Below are positions 51,101 through 63,258 of a DNA stretch of 64,000 bases, piece after piece. The notes under the pieces were generated by a model, which was not told where the DNA came from, ran no database searches, and saw nothing but the letters and a program-made list of their open reading frames with translations. The position numbers and the translations under genes were made by a program. This DNA is from Antennarius striatus (Eukaryota > Chordata > Actinopteri > Lophiiformes > Antennariidae), in contig NC_090781.1 in assembly GCF_040054535.1 (NCBI RefSeq), positions 8,173,482-8,237,481 of the forward strand. Reading direction: 5' to 3'. Within the stretch, counting starts at the first letter, position 1; each line of letters opens with the position of its first letter.

Positions 51101-54100
51101 CTCGTTCTGTATTTGTATTTTCTAGTTCGGGCTTTCATTATGATCGATCAGTGTTATACATCGATTGCATTAAGCAAACATTAAAAAAAAAAACCCTCAA
51201 TTGTCTGATTGTTGTAATTTCCCACGTTCTAATCAATGGATGTCATGTTCTTCTTCTGCTTACGTCAAAGCTGCTGTTGCACACTGTCCTTGCTCTGGCA
51301 TTTCCCAGCACAGATAACTATTACACACACACCCACACATACACACACGCACACACAGAGTCGCAGACAGTAAGGTTCTGTTTTTACGACACATCTCTTG
51401 TGCCTTTGGTAAATGTTTTATGAATGGGCTTTGTGTCATGGACGTTGTGCGCCTGGCCCTGGTTGAAGGGGAGGATCTGTTCAATGTCTACTGAGGGTGT
51501 TTCTTTTTCCACACACTTCAGGGTGAGTTTTTGTTGATGGAATAATCATTCCACTGGCTGGTATTCAGCTCAGGTCTGTGAGCAGAACAAGAATGTTTGT
51601 CTCGCGCTGAGTAATCCGAGCTCCAGACGTTAGCTTGACAGGCCACAGCTTCTGTGGCAGAAGGATGACGTGGGTTTCCTTTTCCTTTTTTCCAGCATAA
51701 GTCGTGGCAGAAATTAAAGAACATGGTTCACTGGTCCCCCTTTGTTGTGTCCTTCAAGAAGCGATACCCATGGGTGCAGCTAGCTGGCCATGCAGGTATG
51801 TGTAAATACAGTGATGCCTCTACGTACGAAATTTCTCAGCAGGAAAATATTACCTCTACTTACGAAAGAAATTTCGACTTACATAATGTAAAAACACAGT
51901 ATCGGCTGATACTCGAATAAAAACAGTATCGGCTGATTCTCGAATCTCCCACAGGTTCCTGTGAACGCAACATTCTCATAGCTGCTCTGCCATTGGCTAT
52001 TACCTATTATGTATCTTTCTGGCATCCCATTGGCTAAGAGGGATGCCACTCCACCTCTGTGTGGAGCTAGAACGGTGCTTATGGAGTGTCTCGGCATTCG
52101 GCACTCGACCCGTGAGATAGGTTGATAGATTTGCGCAAATATAATAACTTTTTAAGTATGTATTTGCTATGGACCCCCAGAAAGTGACGGAGAAAAGAGG
52201 AAAAGAAAAGACGAAGAAAAGAGTTTTTTTGTCCATACAAACAAAGCAAGAGATAATAGAAAAGCATGAGAAAGGGATGCGTTTGGTTGATCTCGCCAAA
52301 GAATATGGCCAAAAATCTACAATCGACACGTTATTAAAACAAGAGGAAGTTTAAGGAGTTTAAGGCATTGCGTGGGTGGTTGGAGAAGTTCAAAAGGAGG
52401 ACTGGAATTCATTCTGTTGTTCGGCATGGTGAGATAGGAGCGTATGAACCAAAGAGGACAAAAAACAAAAGCTGTTAAAAGGTAAATGACTGTCATTATA
52501 ATTCTTTATTCTTTGTTTTTTACGTTATGCACAACTCTCATTTATTGCGTAATAATCTAATCGTAACATGTATTTGTTACATGTTTTGATGCATTTTTAT
52601 GCTTTATAAAACATTTGTCGGAATTTTTGTGGGCTTGGACGGATTAGGGCATTTGCATGGAAAACGCGTCTCTACTTACGTAATTTCTTCCGGAACCAAT
52701 TAATTTCGTAAGTAGAGGTACCACTGTACATGTCTGTTCACAGCCTCCCCACATCAGATCTTTAGTCTTTAATCTTCATGTCTTTCATCAAAGGTAACTT
52801 CCACGCCGGGGAGTTTGGACGCTTGTTGAAGCGATACTGTGAGTGTGAGCAGCAGTGTCTGCAGAAGCTGATGAAAGACACTCTGCGCCCCTATGTGCCC
52901 GGTTATTATGGGGTTGTACAGAAAGATGAGCAGGACTATAACTTGATGGATGACCTGCTGGCTGACTTTGACTTGCCCTCCATCATGGACTGTAAGATGG
53001 GCAGCAGGTAAGACGGCATGAGATGAAGAGAGTGGGAAATAAGGCAGGGAAAAATTAAATTGGATAAAATTAAAGAGTAAGCCTTCACTTTTCAGGACTT
53101 ACTTGGAGGAGGAGCTGAGTAAAGCCAGAGAGCGCCCACGTTTAAGGAAGGACATGTACGAGAAGATGGTGGAAGTGGATCCAGGAGCTCCTACTGAGCA
53201 GGAGAGGATCCAGCAGGGGGTCCTCAAACCCAGATACATGCAGTGGAGGGAGACGCTCAGCTCCACAGCCACACTGGGCTTCCGCATCGAAGGCATTAAG
53301 GTCAGACGTCATCCTGGTCGTTGAAATAAACAGCGCCTGTTTCATATGCAGATTAGGAAACACAGGTTCGACAAGCATTATATCAGTCAGTGTGAGCGAA
53401 TGTTTGTCCCTCTGTTTAATGGACAGACATCACACACTGAAGCAGAAACACAGAAGAAATCCACCAAGTGTCTGGTGGCTGTAAAGGATTTCTTCTCCCA
53501 GATTCAGATCCAGGGCTGGCTATCAGGTTTTACCAGTAACTACATGTCACTCAGGAAAAAATAAAAACTATCTGATGACACACGGAGCGTTTATAGCTGT
53601 GAAACATGTCGAAGCAGTCAAGTGATGCATTCTCAGTAAAACCCTGCTGATTGCACTGCATTGAATACTTAGAGGTGTCAGCGGTCAGGAGGCTTAAGCA
53701 AATAAGACTAAATGTATTCGTTTGGTAAAAGCAATGAAATTGTGTTTTCTTTTTTTCTGCAGAAATGTGATGGAACGTGTAACACCAACTTTAAGAAGAC
53801 CAAACACAGGGAGCAGGTGATGCAGGCCCTGGAGGAGTTTGTCGGCGGCAACACTCAGATTCTGGTGTGTTGGCTAAAATATATTTACTACAGTAGTTGG
53901 TCAATTCGTCAACTTCCTGACTTTGTACAAAAACCCTGATTGTTTTGTTTGTTTTTTAGAAACTCTACCTGCAGCAGTTGGAGAAGCTGCGATCAGCCCT
54001 TGAGCAATCACAATTCTTCAGAACACATGAGGTAAGACACGCTCACACTGTTTTCATCACTTCTAAACAATCTTGTTGGCCAAGTTACAGATTCATATCA

Positions 54101-54382
54101 ACCCGTCTTAAACTAAGTGTCAAGTTGCTCGCACTCCTAATCTCACCCGTCTCACTGGTTCTGCCGTCACAGGTTGTGGGCAGCTCTCTGCTGTTTGTGC
54201 ACGACGCCACTGGGAAAGCCAGAGTCTGGATGATCGACTTCGGGAAGACCGTCCCCCTCCCTGCTCCTCAGGTCCTTGACCATCGCACCCCGTGGGAGGA
54301 AGGGAACAGGGAGGATGGCTACCTGTGGGGACTGGACAATCTCATAGACATCTTCAGCAGCATGTCCCCACAGACACCCTGA
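42106..54382 (+). CDS. itpkc: Inositol-trisphosphate 3-kinase C
   Basis: Seven coding exons: 42106-43263, 51696-51795, 52794-53007, 53096-53300, 53763-53864, 53960-54031 and 54173-54382. They total 2061 nt and 686 residues (human ITPKC 683). The enzyme phosphorylates inositol 1,4,5-trisphosphate to the tetrakisphosphate, ending the calcium-release signal. Residues 1-386 (one exon) are low-complexity, rich in Ser/Asp/Glu/Arg with SP motifs. The calmodulin-binding segment [20 protein letters not shown] follows (from 389). The kinase core has the family signature PSIMDCKMG (481-489), [20 protein letters not shown] and IDFGKT (638-643). C-type features are [29 protein letters not shown] and [10 protein letters not shown]. 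The start is the first ATG of a long frame after an acceptor at 42020. Intron 1 (8.4 kb) contains a possible alternative first exon; intron 2 contains a Tigger element. Confidence 0.95.
43623..43685. repeat. Overlapping perfect inverted repeats (two alternative hairpins)
   Basis: GATAATTTCATGTCATG (43623-43639) has its exact complement at 43655-43671. ATTACGCATGACATG (43649-43663) has its exact complement at 43671-43685. The two stems share bases, so only one can form at a time. They lie in the itpkc intron. Confidence 0.9.
47911..48057 (+). CDS. Possible alternative itpkc first exon with hydrophobic segment
   Basis: An ATG in good context (GACATGG) opens 49 codons ending exactly at a donor (CTGCCAG then GTAAGA). 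The exon ends in phase 0, the phase needed by the next itpkc exon at 51696, so it could be spliced to the calmodulin-binding and kinase core. Residues about 23-43 ([20 protein letters not shown]) are hydrophobic and cysteine-rich after a basic stretch (VRRVLRR), like a membrane anchor or palmitoylated leader. I do not recognise the sequence from a known isoform. A chance ORF next to a donor-like site is a real alternative. Confidence 0.4.
49257..49293. repeat. (GA)n-rich tract
   Basis: Two short GAGA runs separated by ATGGGATAGG. Confidence 0.85.
50313..50419. mobile_element. Short palindromic DNA transposon (MITE), copy 3, in itpkc intron 1
   Basis: A 107-bp unit from TGCAGCATTTTCTGCACTAT to GTGCGGAAAATACTGTA. 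Its internal block (GTTGGTTTTTTAGAAAATTA) is the reverse complement of the block in copies 1 and 2, so this copy is inverted relative to them. An extra GGATTATAAGGCGCAC segment is present near the left end. Confidence 0.8.
51809..52726 (+). mobile_element. Tigger/pogo-type transposon remnant, 918 bp
   Basis: The ends are inverted: CAGTGATGCCTCTACGTACG at the left, and the complement of CAGTGGTACCTCTACTTACG at the right, each flanked by TA (51807-51808 and 52727-52728). Inside, a frame at 52169-52354 encodes the N-terminal helix-turn-helix of a pogo/CENP-B-type transposase ([26 protein letters not shown]), followed after a frameshift by a weaker match ([14 protein letters not shown]). The catalytic domain is missing, so this is an internally deleted copy. 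It lies in itpkc intron 2, beginning 13 bp after the splice donor at 51796. Confidence 0.88.
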
Positions 54383-56607
54383 GAGACTCGGGAAGCAAAT
54401 CACTGGTCCACGTCTAGTTTAGACGAAACACTCTGGAGGCAGCTTAACCAGATGGCCAAGTGTGTTTCTTTTTATCAGTGATCAAAGTGTCTTTAATCTA
54501 ATTGCAGCCATGTAAGGAGATGACGGCAATCAAAGCATTTTTGCAGCAAAGTGGAATACGCCACAGGCTGACTTCATGCAATGTACATCTCATGTGGAAC
54601 TTGTGGACGAATGGCCTCCAGTGGGACGACGCAAATGGGAGAAAAACCAAAAGAGAGGGGAACTTAACGCAGAGTTATAACTCTTGCCACATGGACTATG
54701 GCTTATTTTTTGAGAATCGAGTCCTCTGGTCAACTTTTTTGCCCTGCAAAGACATTTAACGTTGCTCATCTTTCTCTTCAGTGTCTTCCTGTGTTGGTTT
54801 GAGTTTCCACAGCCACAGACTCATGTGATGCCGGTTCACACCTTTCTACATGGCCTCTGAGGAGCCTTGGTCCACAGGATTATTTAGTCAGGGACCACTT
54901 TTTCAGAATATAACAACACTAAAACACTGGTCAGACCATGTGTAAACTAACTCATCATGTTTATTTAATTTTTTTTTTTGCCTTTGTATAACCTCCTTAC
55001 AATATTTGTATAATTAGTGTGCCTGCCATTTTTAAAGAAAGAGCTGTTGGTCGTTACGATGCAGTGAACTCTTGCTGTTTTTTTTTCCTTCCAGAGAATT
55101 CACCCAAGTGTAAATTGATTTTTAACTAATCCCAAAGTTTAACCTCTGTTGAAAGTGTTTTCTAAACTCTGATTTTTGTATGACAGTGCAGGTAGAAGTT
55201 TATGTTAAGTGTACGGTAAGCAGTTCGTCAGCGTGTCTGGAGTTTGTTGCACTATTGATCCTCATTAAGCCATTGAACAAGTCGAGCAACGCCTCTTGTC
55301 TTAATACGGGAAGCTGCAGACAACTGCTGGGTTTACAGGGGCAAATATTTTCAAGTTTAACATGAATTAATTTGCTGTTATTACTTCATTCTGTTTGGTC
55401 AGTGTTGCTCTGGAATAGCAGGGCAGATGTAACGTAATGGTTTAAAGACTGGAATGAACCTGGATTAAACTGATCAGACCGATAAAGCCTTTGATTCTCA
55501 ACTTTTTAACGTGTCTTAAGATGCAATGGATGACAAATCAAATGCAGGAATATCATTTTCTAACAAGAGGACAATGCTGTGAACCTCAGTCAGCTACACT
55601 AAAGGGTTTTTTATTTGTATTTTTGTATGTAAGACAGTTTACAAAGAAACAGCATTGCTTTATGTAGCTATTTAGTTTGTCCCTGAATATATCTGCCACT
55701 CCTTGATTGGAATACTGGAAGAATGAAAACCAAAAATGACCTTCAGTGTGAAGCAGCGCTGTTGGGATTTGTGTGCTTCACACGGCGGGAATGGTTTTTG
55801 TAAGTCCAACATATATGACTTCTAGGAATAAGAATTCAAGTTCACATTCGGTTTTTCCATTGCTGAAAAGTAAACTTACTAAAGAGGACTAATGTTATGA
55901 TAAAATGGTGTTTACAGTGTTCTATTCATTTGCCCACAAATTCTCTATTTACAAAATGGGAAATAATCAGGTTTTCTGGGTGCTGTTAAAAGGAAACTGG
56001 AATGAAAGCATTTTGTATTTTTAAAAGTGTAAGTTGCAGAACAGATTGGTGAAAATTGATATGAACCTGCTTTGTCCAGTTCATGGATTGTAATAAACTG
56101 GAATTATGAGTTTGTAGTCTTTTTCTTTAAACACCCAACTCATATGAACGTGGCGTTAATGTATGTTCATTTGCCAAAAACTGCAAAGCTTTTCGACACA
56201 GGAGATAAATGTATAGCAGAGAACCTGATTAATGTGCAAAGATATTTATTGGCGTTGGGTCAGCAATGTATTAAATATCTCCATTAAGGCTGAATTCGGC
56301 TTCTATCAAGGTGATGAAAGGATTTTGATGTGACCTACGGATATCACATCTGTAAAAAAAGGTTATGTATAGCCATTTTGATAGAAACAGGAAATGTCTT
56401 CAGACAAGTCTTAAAACTTCATTTCTCATTGCATTTTGATAATGCAGCCGTGTACATTACAATGTAACAATCCCTGAAACATTTAGAGACCCTTCTCAAA
56501 CCTCATGGGGTCACTACCCTCGTGGACTCTGAGGTCACGCAGAAAGTTAGATTGTTTGGTCACGTAGCGCCATGAAGTTCACTCAGTGACTGCGTGTTTG
56601 AGTTACG
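54383..56607 (+). other. itpkc: itpkc 3' UTR and gap to convergent actmap
   Basis: No coding sequence was recognised. The stretch most likely holds a 1.7-kb itpkc 3' UTR ending after the AATAAA at 56092, then about 500 bp before the actmap stop on the other strand. Confidence 0.5.
56092..56097 (+). terminator. itpkc: Candidate itpkc polyadenylation signal (AATAAA)
   Basis: AATAAA in TTGTAATAAACTGG, followed within 30 nt by a GT/T-rich stretch (GAGTTTGTAGTCTTTTTC), a classical layout for a poly(A) site. Confidence 0.6.
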
Positions 56608-59298
56608 TCACACTCGTGTTTCCTTCTGCGTCTTTGTGTGGAGCAACACCGCCTGTCCAGCCAGCCCGGATTCCACCCCACCTTGAGGAACCACGTATCG
56701 GGTTCCGTCATTCGCCCTCCGGGGATCCATCGCTCTCAACTGTTGGTTGCTCAGAGCGACGCCTTCCAGAGCCCACAGCTGGTAGCGCAGACTTTTACCC
56801 TGTTTAGCCAGGATGTAAACCTCTCTGATGACTGAGCTTCTGACTGGACAGGAGCAGCGGGCGTCAGAGGCGAGGGACAGCCAGGGCAGGATGGGGTCAG
56901 GGAGAGTTTGCTCTTGAGTCAGGCTGCCCTGCTCCAACCCCAGGAGAACACCTGTAGCACACAGACATGGTGGCTGAGACGCGGCTGAAGCTGCTGATTA
57001 TGGTTCATCAGTCCATTCAGGACAGTCTGTCACATCAAGAAGTTTAAATTCGTCCAGTCGCCATGAATCAGACCAGCTTATCGATCTTAGTTCCAAGTCT
57101 GTAGCTTTAATTTTTATTATCTTAGAGTAGTGAAATCTTCCAGTAGGTCTATATATAATATTCAAACATCTGTTGCCTAAATCCAGATCAGCCTTGGATG
57201 TGTGGCAGGTCTTATCGGGTTGCAAACAATGAATCCAATGTAGTTATGGATTCATGATGTTCCAGATCACTTCCAAAATCTGACATTTTGCTCCACGTTT
57301 TGTTTGTGATCTGTGCTCGATGTCTGATTTTTCTAAAACAGGCTGACTGGTTCAGTTTGTCCAGTCAAATCGAGTGAAGTCACGTTACGTTACAGACTGA
57401 AGGCAGACAGATAGTTATATAAACCCGTTGGCTAGTCGGTGTATTTACGCTGATGACTGGCCTGTCTCTAGTGTGAAGACACGTACACTTCTGTAGACTC
57501 GGGAGGAAGTGTTGGGGTTATGTAACACCCCTCGGGTGGGCCGATGACCCTGTCCTACCTGAAGCCACCGCCCAGTGCGCCTTGTGGCCGCTGCGCTGAC
57601 ACGGCTCGTGGTTGAAGTCTTCATCATATCTGCACGCACTGTCAAGAAATCTGTCTCACTGTCAATTTGTCTCTAATATTTAAACTATGACTTGTCGCCT
57701 TTGCTTGGGTCGAGGATACGGGATGAGGACGGGCTGCCCCCCCCACAGGTGTGTGATGATGGCTGCAGCGTTGTGACCCGTTAAGCCCCCCGACAGACGC
57801 TCTGCCTCGCAGCCACAGACCTCCTCTGCCAGGCGAGCCATGTTGTCAGCTGACGTTAACATTAAAAAAAATGTCATGAAGACATTAAAAAAGCCACACA
57901 CAATAAACTCAACAGTGTGAAAATGCATTTTAGTTGTTTGAGAAACATTAAGAAAAATCTGGATGTAGACATCCGAAATTTTATGGCATTTAATGAATCC
58001 AGCATCTGTTACTCAAGGTTAAATGACATTCTTTCATGTAGGTATAGGTTTTGATTCCCTTCTGCTCTTTAAGAATGCTTTTACTGCCCCCACATGGACG
58101 ATGGTATGCCTCACTTTGAGAAAGCAAACACGCTGAAAACATTAAATGTTTGTGTTACCTGAAAACATTTCGCCCTGTGCGGTGTATCCCCTGTTCAGAG
58201 CAGTCTGAACAACACTCTCCATATCAACACTCAGCGGAGGCTGTCGAAGGTGAGCAGACATCCACAACGCCACCAGACCACACCTAAAAGGCAAATTAAT
58301 AAAGCGCTCACAGTCACACCCCGGCATTTATGTCATGTTCAATGATGTTATTGAAATTCAAGAATTTGCGTTCACCTGATAACACAACAGAGCCACTGTC
58401 AGTGTGACAGCAGTAGTGATGGATGACTAATTCAAACACAGATCAGCGTGTTAAACAGTTCATGGCAGGTTACCGACTTACTGGGGACCATCTTGGATGA
58501 GGGAGGGCACATATTCATTGACAAGGATCCACTGCAGGTCCTTCCTAAAACTGAAGCACAAAGAACTCACAACACGAAACGTTAAGGAGAAAACGTCCAT
58601 CGCTTAAAGCCCTTTTTCAAATTACACTCAAGGGATTTAAACATGCAGCACTTAATTGTTTTGGTCCAATTTGAAAATGTCTTTTTTGTGGGAACTGTCA
58701 GGAAGTTTGGTTCCATTTGACTTATCATTACAAGTCATCTCGATTCTGTCAGACTAGAACTGTAACGTTGTCCAACAGACAAGTGGTTCCTTCACACACT
58801 AGTGTGTTTCCACCAGTGTAATGCAGCTACAGATCAACCCCGCTGCAGTCGCCTACATGAATCGACCCACAATCAGGACAGACATATCTGTCTGCTGAAC
58901 CTGTGCTACAATGCTCTCCCCCCATGCTGGTTATTAGGGGCCCATGTTTGTATGACACGTCCAGTGTTCTCTCTACAGGTGTAAGTGATCTGAACTGACG
59001 GAGGGGGGTCCTTTCCTTGTGGCTGTGTTTCTATTAGCTTAAGGTTGTTGACGTGTTATCTGGCTAGTGATTAAACCAGCTATTAGCAGAGGTCACAACC
59101 ATAACAAAGCGTGTCAGGAGTGTGTAACGCCCACCTGCTCTCCCTCTGCTGGAGCAGGACGCGGGCCTCTGTGTAGTTCCCCTCCACAGCCGTCCTGCCA
59201 TGGGCGACAGTCTGATAGAGCCTCCTAGGGGCAGGTGGAGGTGGTGGGCCCAGTGGAGGGGGAGGTGGTGGTGGTGCAGGGGGGCACTCCAGTGACAT
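56608..59298 (-). CDS. actmap: Actin maturation protease (C19orf54 homologue)
   Basis: Six coding exons on the minus strand: 59298-59135, 58544-58482, 58283-58159, 57849-57720, 57629-57559 and 56951-56608. They total 897 nt and 298 residues (human 351). ACTMAP is a cysteine protease that removes the acetylated N-terminal residue of actins. Residues about 6-23 are a polyproline tract. The protease core starts with KDLQWILVNEYVPSLIQDGP and the nucleophile region QCGLVALWM (Cys77). It continues with GYTAQGEMFSADNMARLAEE and DEDFNHEPCQRSGHKAHWAV (likely catalytic His179), and ends with YILAKQGKSLRYQLW and RYVVPQGGV. An in-frame ATG at 59397 would add 33 residues (331 total); the inner start is preferred because MSLECPPAP resembles the family N-terminus. 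The donor of exon 57720 is GTATCC. It is convergent with itpkc and divergent from snrpa. Confidence 0.92.
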
Positions 59299-59574
59299 TT
59301 TTTTTTTTGGCGATATTCTTCTCGATGAATTTAACCGTGGAGCACTGTTTGGGCCCAAAAGTGACATTTTTGTTGTTTTTATGTGTTTCTCTCCCAATAA
59401 ATCAGTCAGTTAAAAGACTACACATATGAAATTTTGCCAGTGATTTTCTTTCATCTTTATTTTCTAAATTCCTTAATGCATGTCATTGGAAGTGTAGAGA
59501 ATTAGCAGATTTTCATTGTGTACACACAATACCTTAAATGGTCAAAAATGGTCCAATTGACTCCCATTATAACC

Positions 59575-59690
59575 ACATATTTTATATGCTATAAGCATAT
59601 ATATATAATATATATTACATATATATACCGTGTATATATATTTATATATTATATATGTATATGATATATATTGTACAATAATATTGACAT
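59575..59690. repeat. AT-rich self-complementary tract (TATA dinucleotide-rich)
   Basis: Alternating TATATA blocks broken by CATATATATACCGTG. The tract can fold on itself and is probably an unstable microsatellite. It lies in the actmap 5' intron. Confidence 0.8.
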
Positions 59691-60025
59691 GTCATAATGA
59701 AACATGATCTTCTTTGTCTGCAGCAAGATGACCCCAAAATCACCCCACAACCCAGAAACAGACCCACTGTCTGTGTTCACACACCTGCAAGAACATTCAT
59801 CCAATAGCTGTAATATCTTTATCAGAAGTATAATATAATATTATACAGAAGTATAATATACTGTGCACTAACTTGGAAATATTCCATATTGTGTTTTTCC
59901 CATTTTAAGAATAGGGTTAAGACAGAAGTGGTGTTCAGTATTTTACACGTTTGCCAAGTTACAGAATTGATATTGACAAGAACCAATATATAGTCAATAG
60001 TGCAGCTCACAACCAGTCGGCTCAC

Positions 60026-60080
60026 CTCCCCTTCCTCCTGCGGCAGCTGTCTGCTCTCAACCAACGAACACCGGCGAAAG
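60026..60080 (-). promoter_or_regulatory. actmap: Probable actmap noncoding first exon
   Basis: On the minus strand a strong donor (GGGAG then GTGAGC) lies at 60026/60025, preceded by GC-rich sequence. No coding frame continues into the next exon, so it would be 5' UTR spliced to an acceptor upstream of the start codon. That acceptor was not pinned down. Confidence 0.5.
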
Positions 60081-60589
60081 TAAAGTGATCTTTGAGTTCA
60101 TGGATATTTGGGTTAAAATCGAAATGTAGGAGTCGTCATCTGCTAACGGTCATACTGACGAAAGTGGCACGTTTATATGGTTTCAGACAACTACTTTTAT
60201 CGATCACAGCTAGCTTGTTAACCAGTGTTGTACCCATATTTGGAATCGTCTTCTTCTTTTTCCTCACCGACTTGTTATTATTCAGTCTTTTGGATCATAC
60301 CGCCACCTACTGGACAAGAAAGTGCAACGATATCGACACTATTATTCTTTGTTTAAAATACCACATTACACAGCAACGTTAATGGAGCTCTCCATTGCAT
60401 TTACTGACTCGTATCTGTAATATGGTCATGCTGATTCCACAGTTATTCAGCTGCACTTTTTCACATTCCAGTGCGACTTAGAAAAAGATTGAAAAGGCGA
60501 CATTAGCGCAAAAGTAATCTGAACATTAACTTCCGCTCTTTTAGTTACTTATTTGAGTTAGACCGGAGATAGACCGGAAATGACCTCAT

Positions 60590-60779
60590 GGTCTTACATA
60601 TCGCGAGATTTCCGCGCGGGATCTGTGACGAGACACCGGGGTGAACTGCGGCCGGTGTGTTTTCATTCATCGTTTCGAGGCAACTAGCTTACGTTGTTCT
60701 TTCCTCGTCGAGCTGAGCAGTCCCTTTCTTCTGTTTTGTTGTCGAAACTGTTTGCAAACCGACTTAATTTTTTTTACCG
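60590..60779 (+). promoter_or_regulatory. snrpa: snrpa promoter and noncoding first exon
   Basis: A TCGCGAGA motif at 60601-60608 (half to full match of the TCTCGCGAGA housekeeping element) is followed by TTCCGCGCGGG. About 170 bp later lies a splice donor (CCG then GTAAGT) at 60779/60780, which would end an untranslated exon joined to the acceptor at 60971. Divergent actmap transcription starts about 500 bp upstream. Factor binding is inferred. Confidence 0.6.
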
Positions 60780-60979
60780 GTAAGTATTATCAGACGGTGT
60801 GATGTATACTGTAGTACATCAAGCTTAATGTCAGCTGTAGCTAAAGATTAGCTTGTAGGCTAACCTTCTTCCCACGTTGTTCAAACCGGGTGTTTGCTTG
60901 CTAACCTCAGCTAGTTTTAATTTTGCTTTTAGCGAACTGAAATTTAGTGCTTCAAGTTATTTTTCTTTTAGGTTAAAAG

Positions 60980-62826
<1,847 letters not shown>

Positions 62827-63185
62827 CACCAAGCCGCTTTCTCGTTTGTGTACACGCAGGTCTTAAATCGACGTACAGTCCTGACCTGATCAGTGGGGGG
62901 TGGGTTTTCTCCGTTTTAATTAGCAATTGACATTTTCCAACCAAGCAAAGCTGTATTTTTCCCTTTCTTCCAGAATTACATGTAAGTATACATTCTTTGC
63001 ATAAAGTTGCTTTGCTTCAGAGTCACACTGACACAACTCTTGGTATAAATTGCTAGTCAGGTAAATTTACGGAGGAGTTGTGCATCTTCCAGTTCGGATC
63101 TTCAGTTGTCACGTTTTTCTTTTTGGGGTTTTTGATCAATTTAATCAGGAACTTGATGCATTGTCTGTTTTCTTTTTGTCATAAA

Positions 63186-63228
63186 GCATTGCACCCAGAG
63201 TCTGGTCTACCAGATATTGTACCTGGAG
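63186..63228 (+). promoter_or_regulatory. snrpa: Candidate U1A polyadenylation-inhibition element (PIE)
   Basis: Two U1A boxes, ATTGCAC at 63188-63194 and ATTGTAC at 63216-63222, flank a small stem-loop: TCTGG (63201-63205) pairs with CCAGA (63210-63214), and CCAG (63194-63197) with CTGG (63223-63226). The boxes therefore fall in unpaired loops on either side of the stem, as in the mammalian U1A 3' UTR element. There, two U1A molecules bind and block poly(A) polymerase, repressing their own mRNA. The AATAAA is about 30 nt downstream. Function here is inferred from sequence and position. Confidence 0.85.
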
Positions 63229-63252
63229 CTTTTTTTTTCTTTCTTTTTTTAT

Positions 63253-63258
63253 AATAAA
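63253..63258 (+). terminator. snrpa: snrpa polyadenylation signal (AATAAA)
   Basis: AATAAA 427 nt after the stop, after a long T-rich run and just downstream of the PIE-like element, whose known role requires this closeness. Confidence 0.75.

Larger units (their letters stand above)
43264..51695 (+). other. itpkc: itpkc first coding intron, 8.4 kb
   Basis: No other gene was recognised on either strand. Contents that can be named are a double hairpin (43623-43685), a possible alternative first exon (47911-48057), a GA-rich tract (about 49257-49293) and one palindromic MITE (50313-50419). The rest shows only short random frames. Confidence 0.55.

Noticed and set aside
59822-60064. Minus-strand frame considered as an actmap N-terminal exon
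   Set aside because: It lacks an ATG in suitable position and the better donor at 60026 cuts it; treated as 5' UTR.
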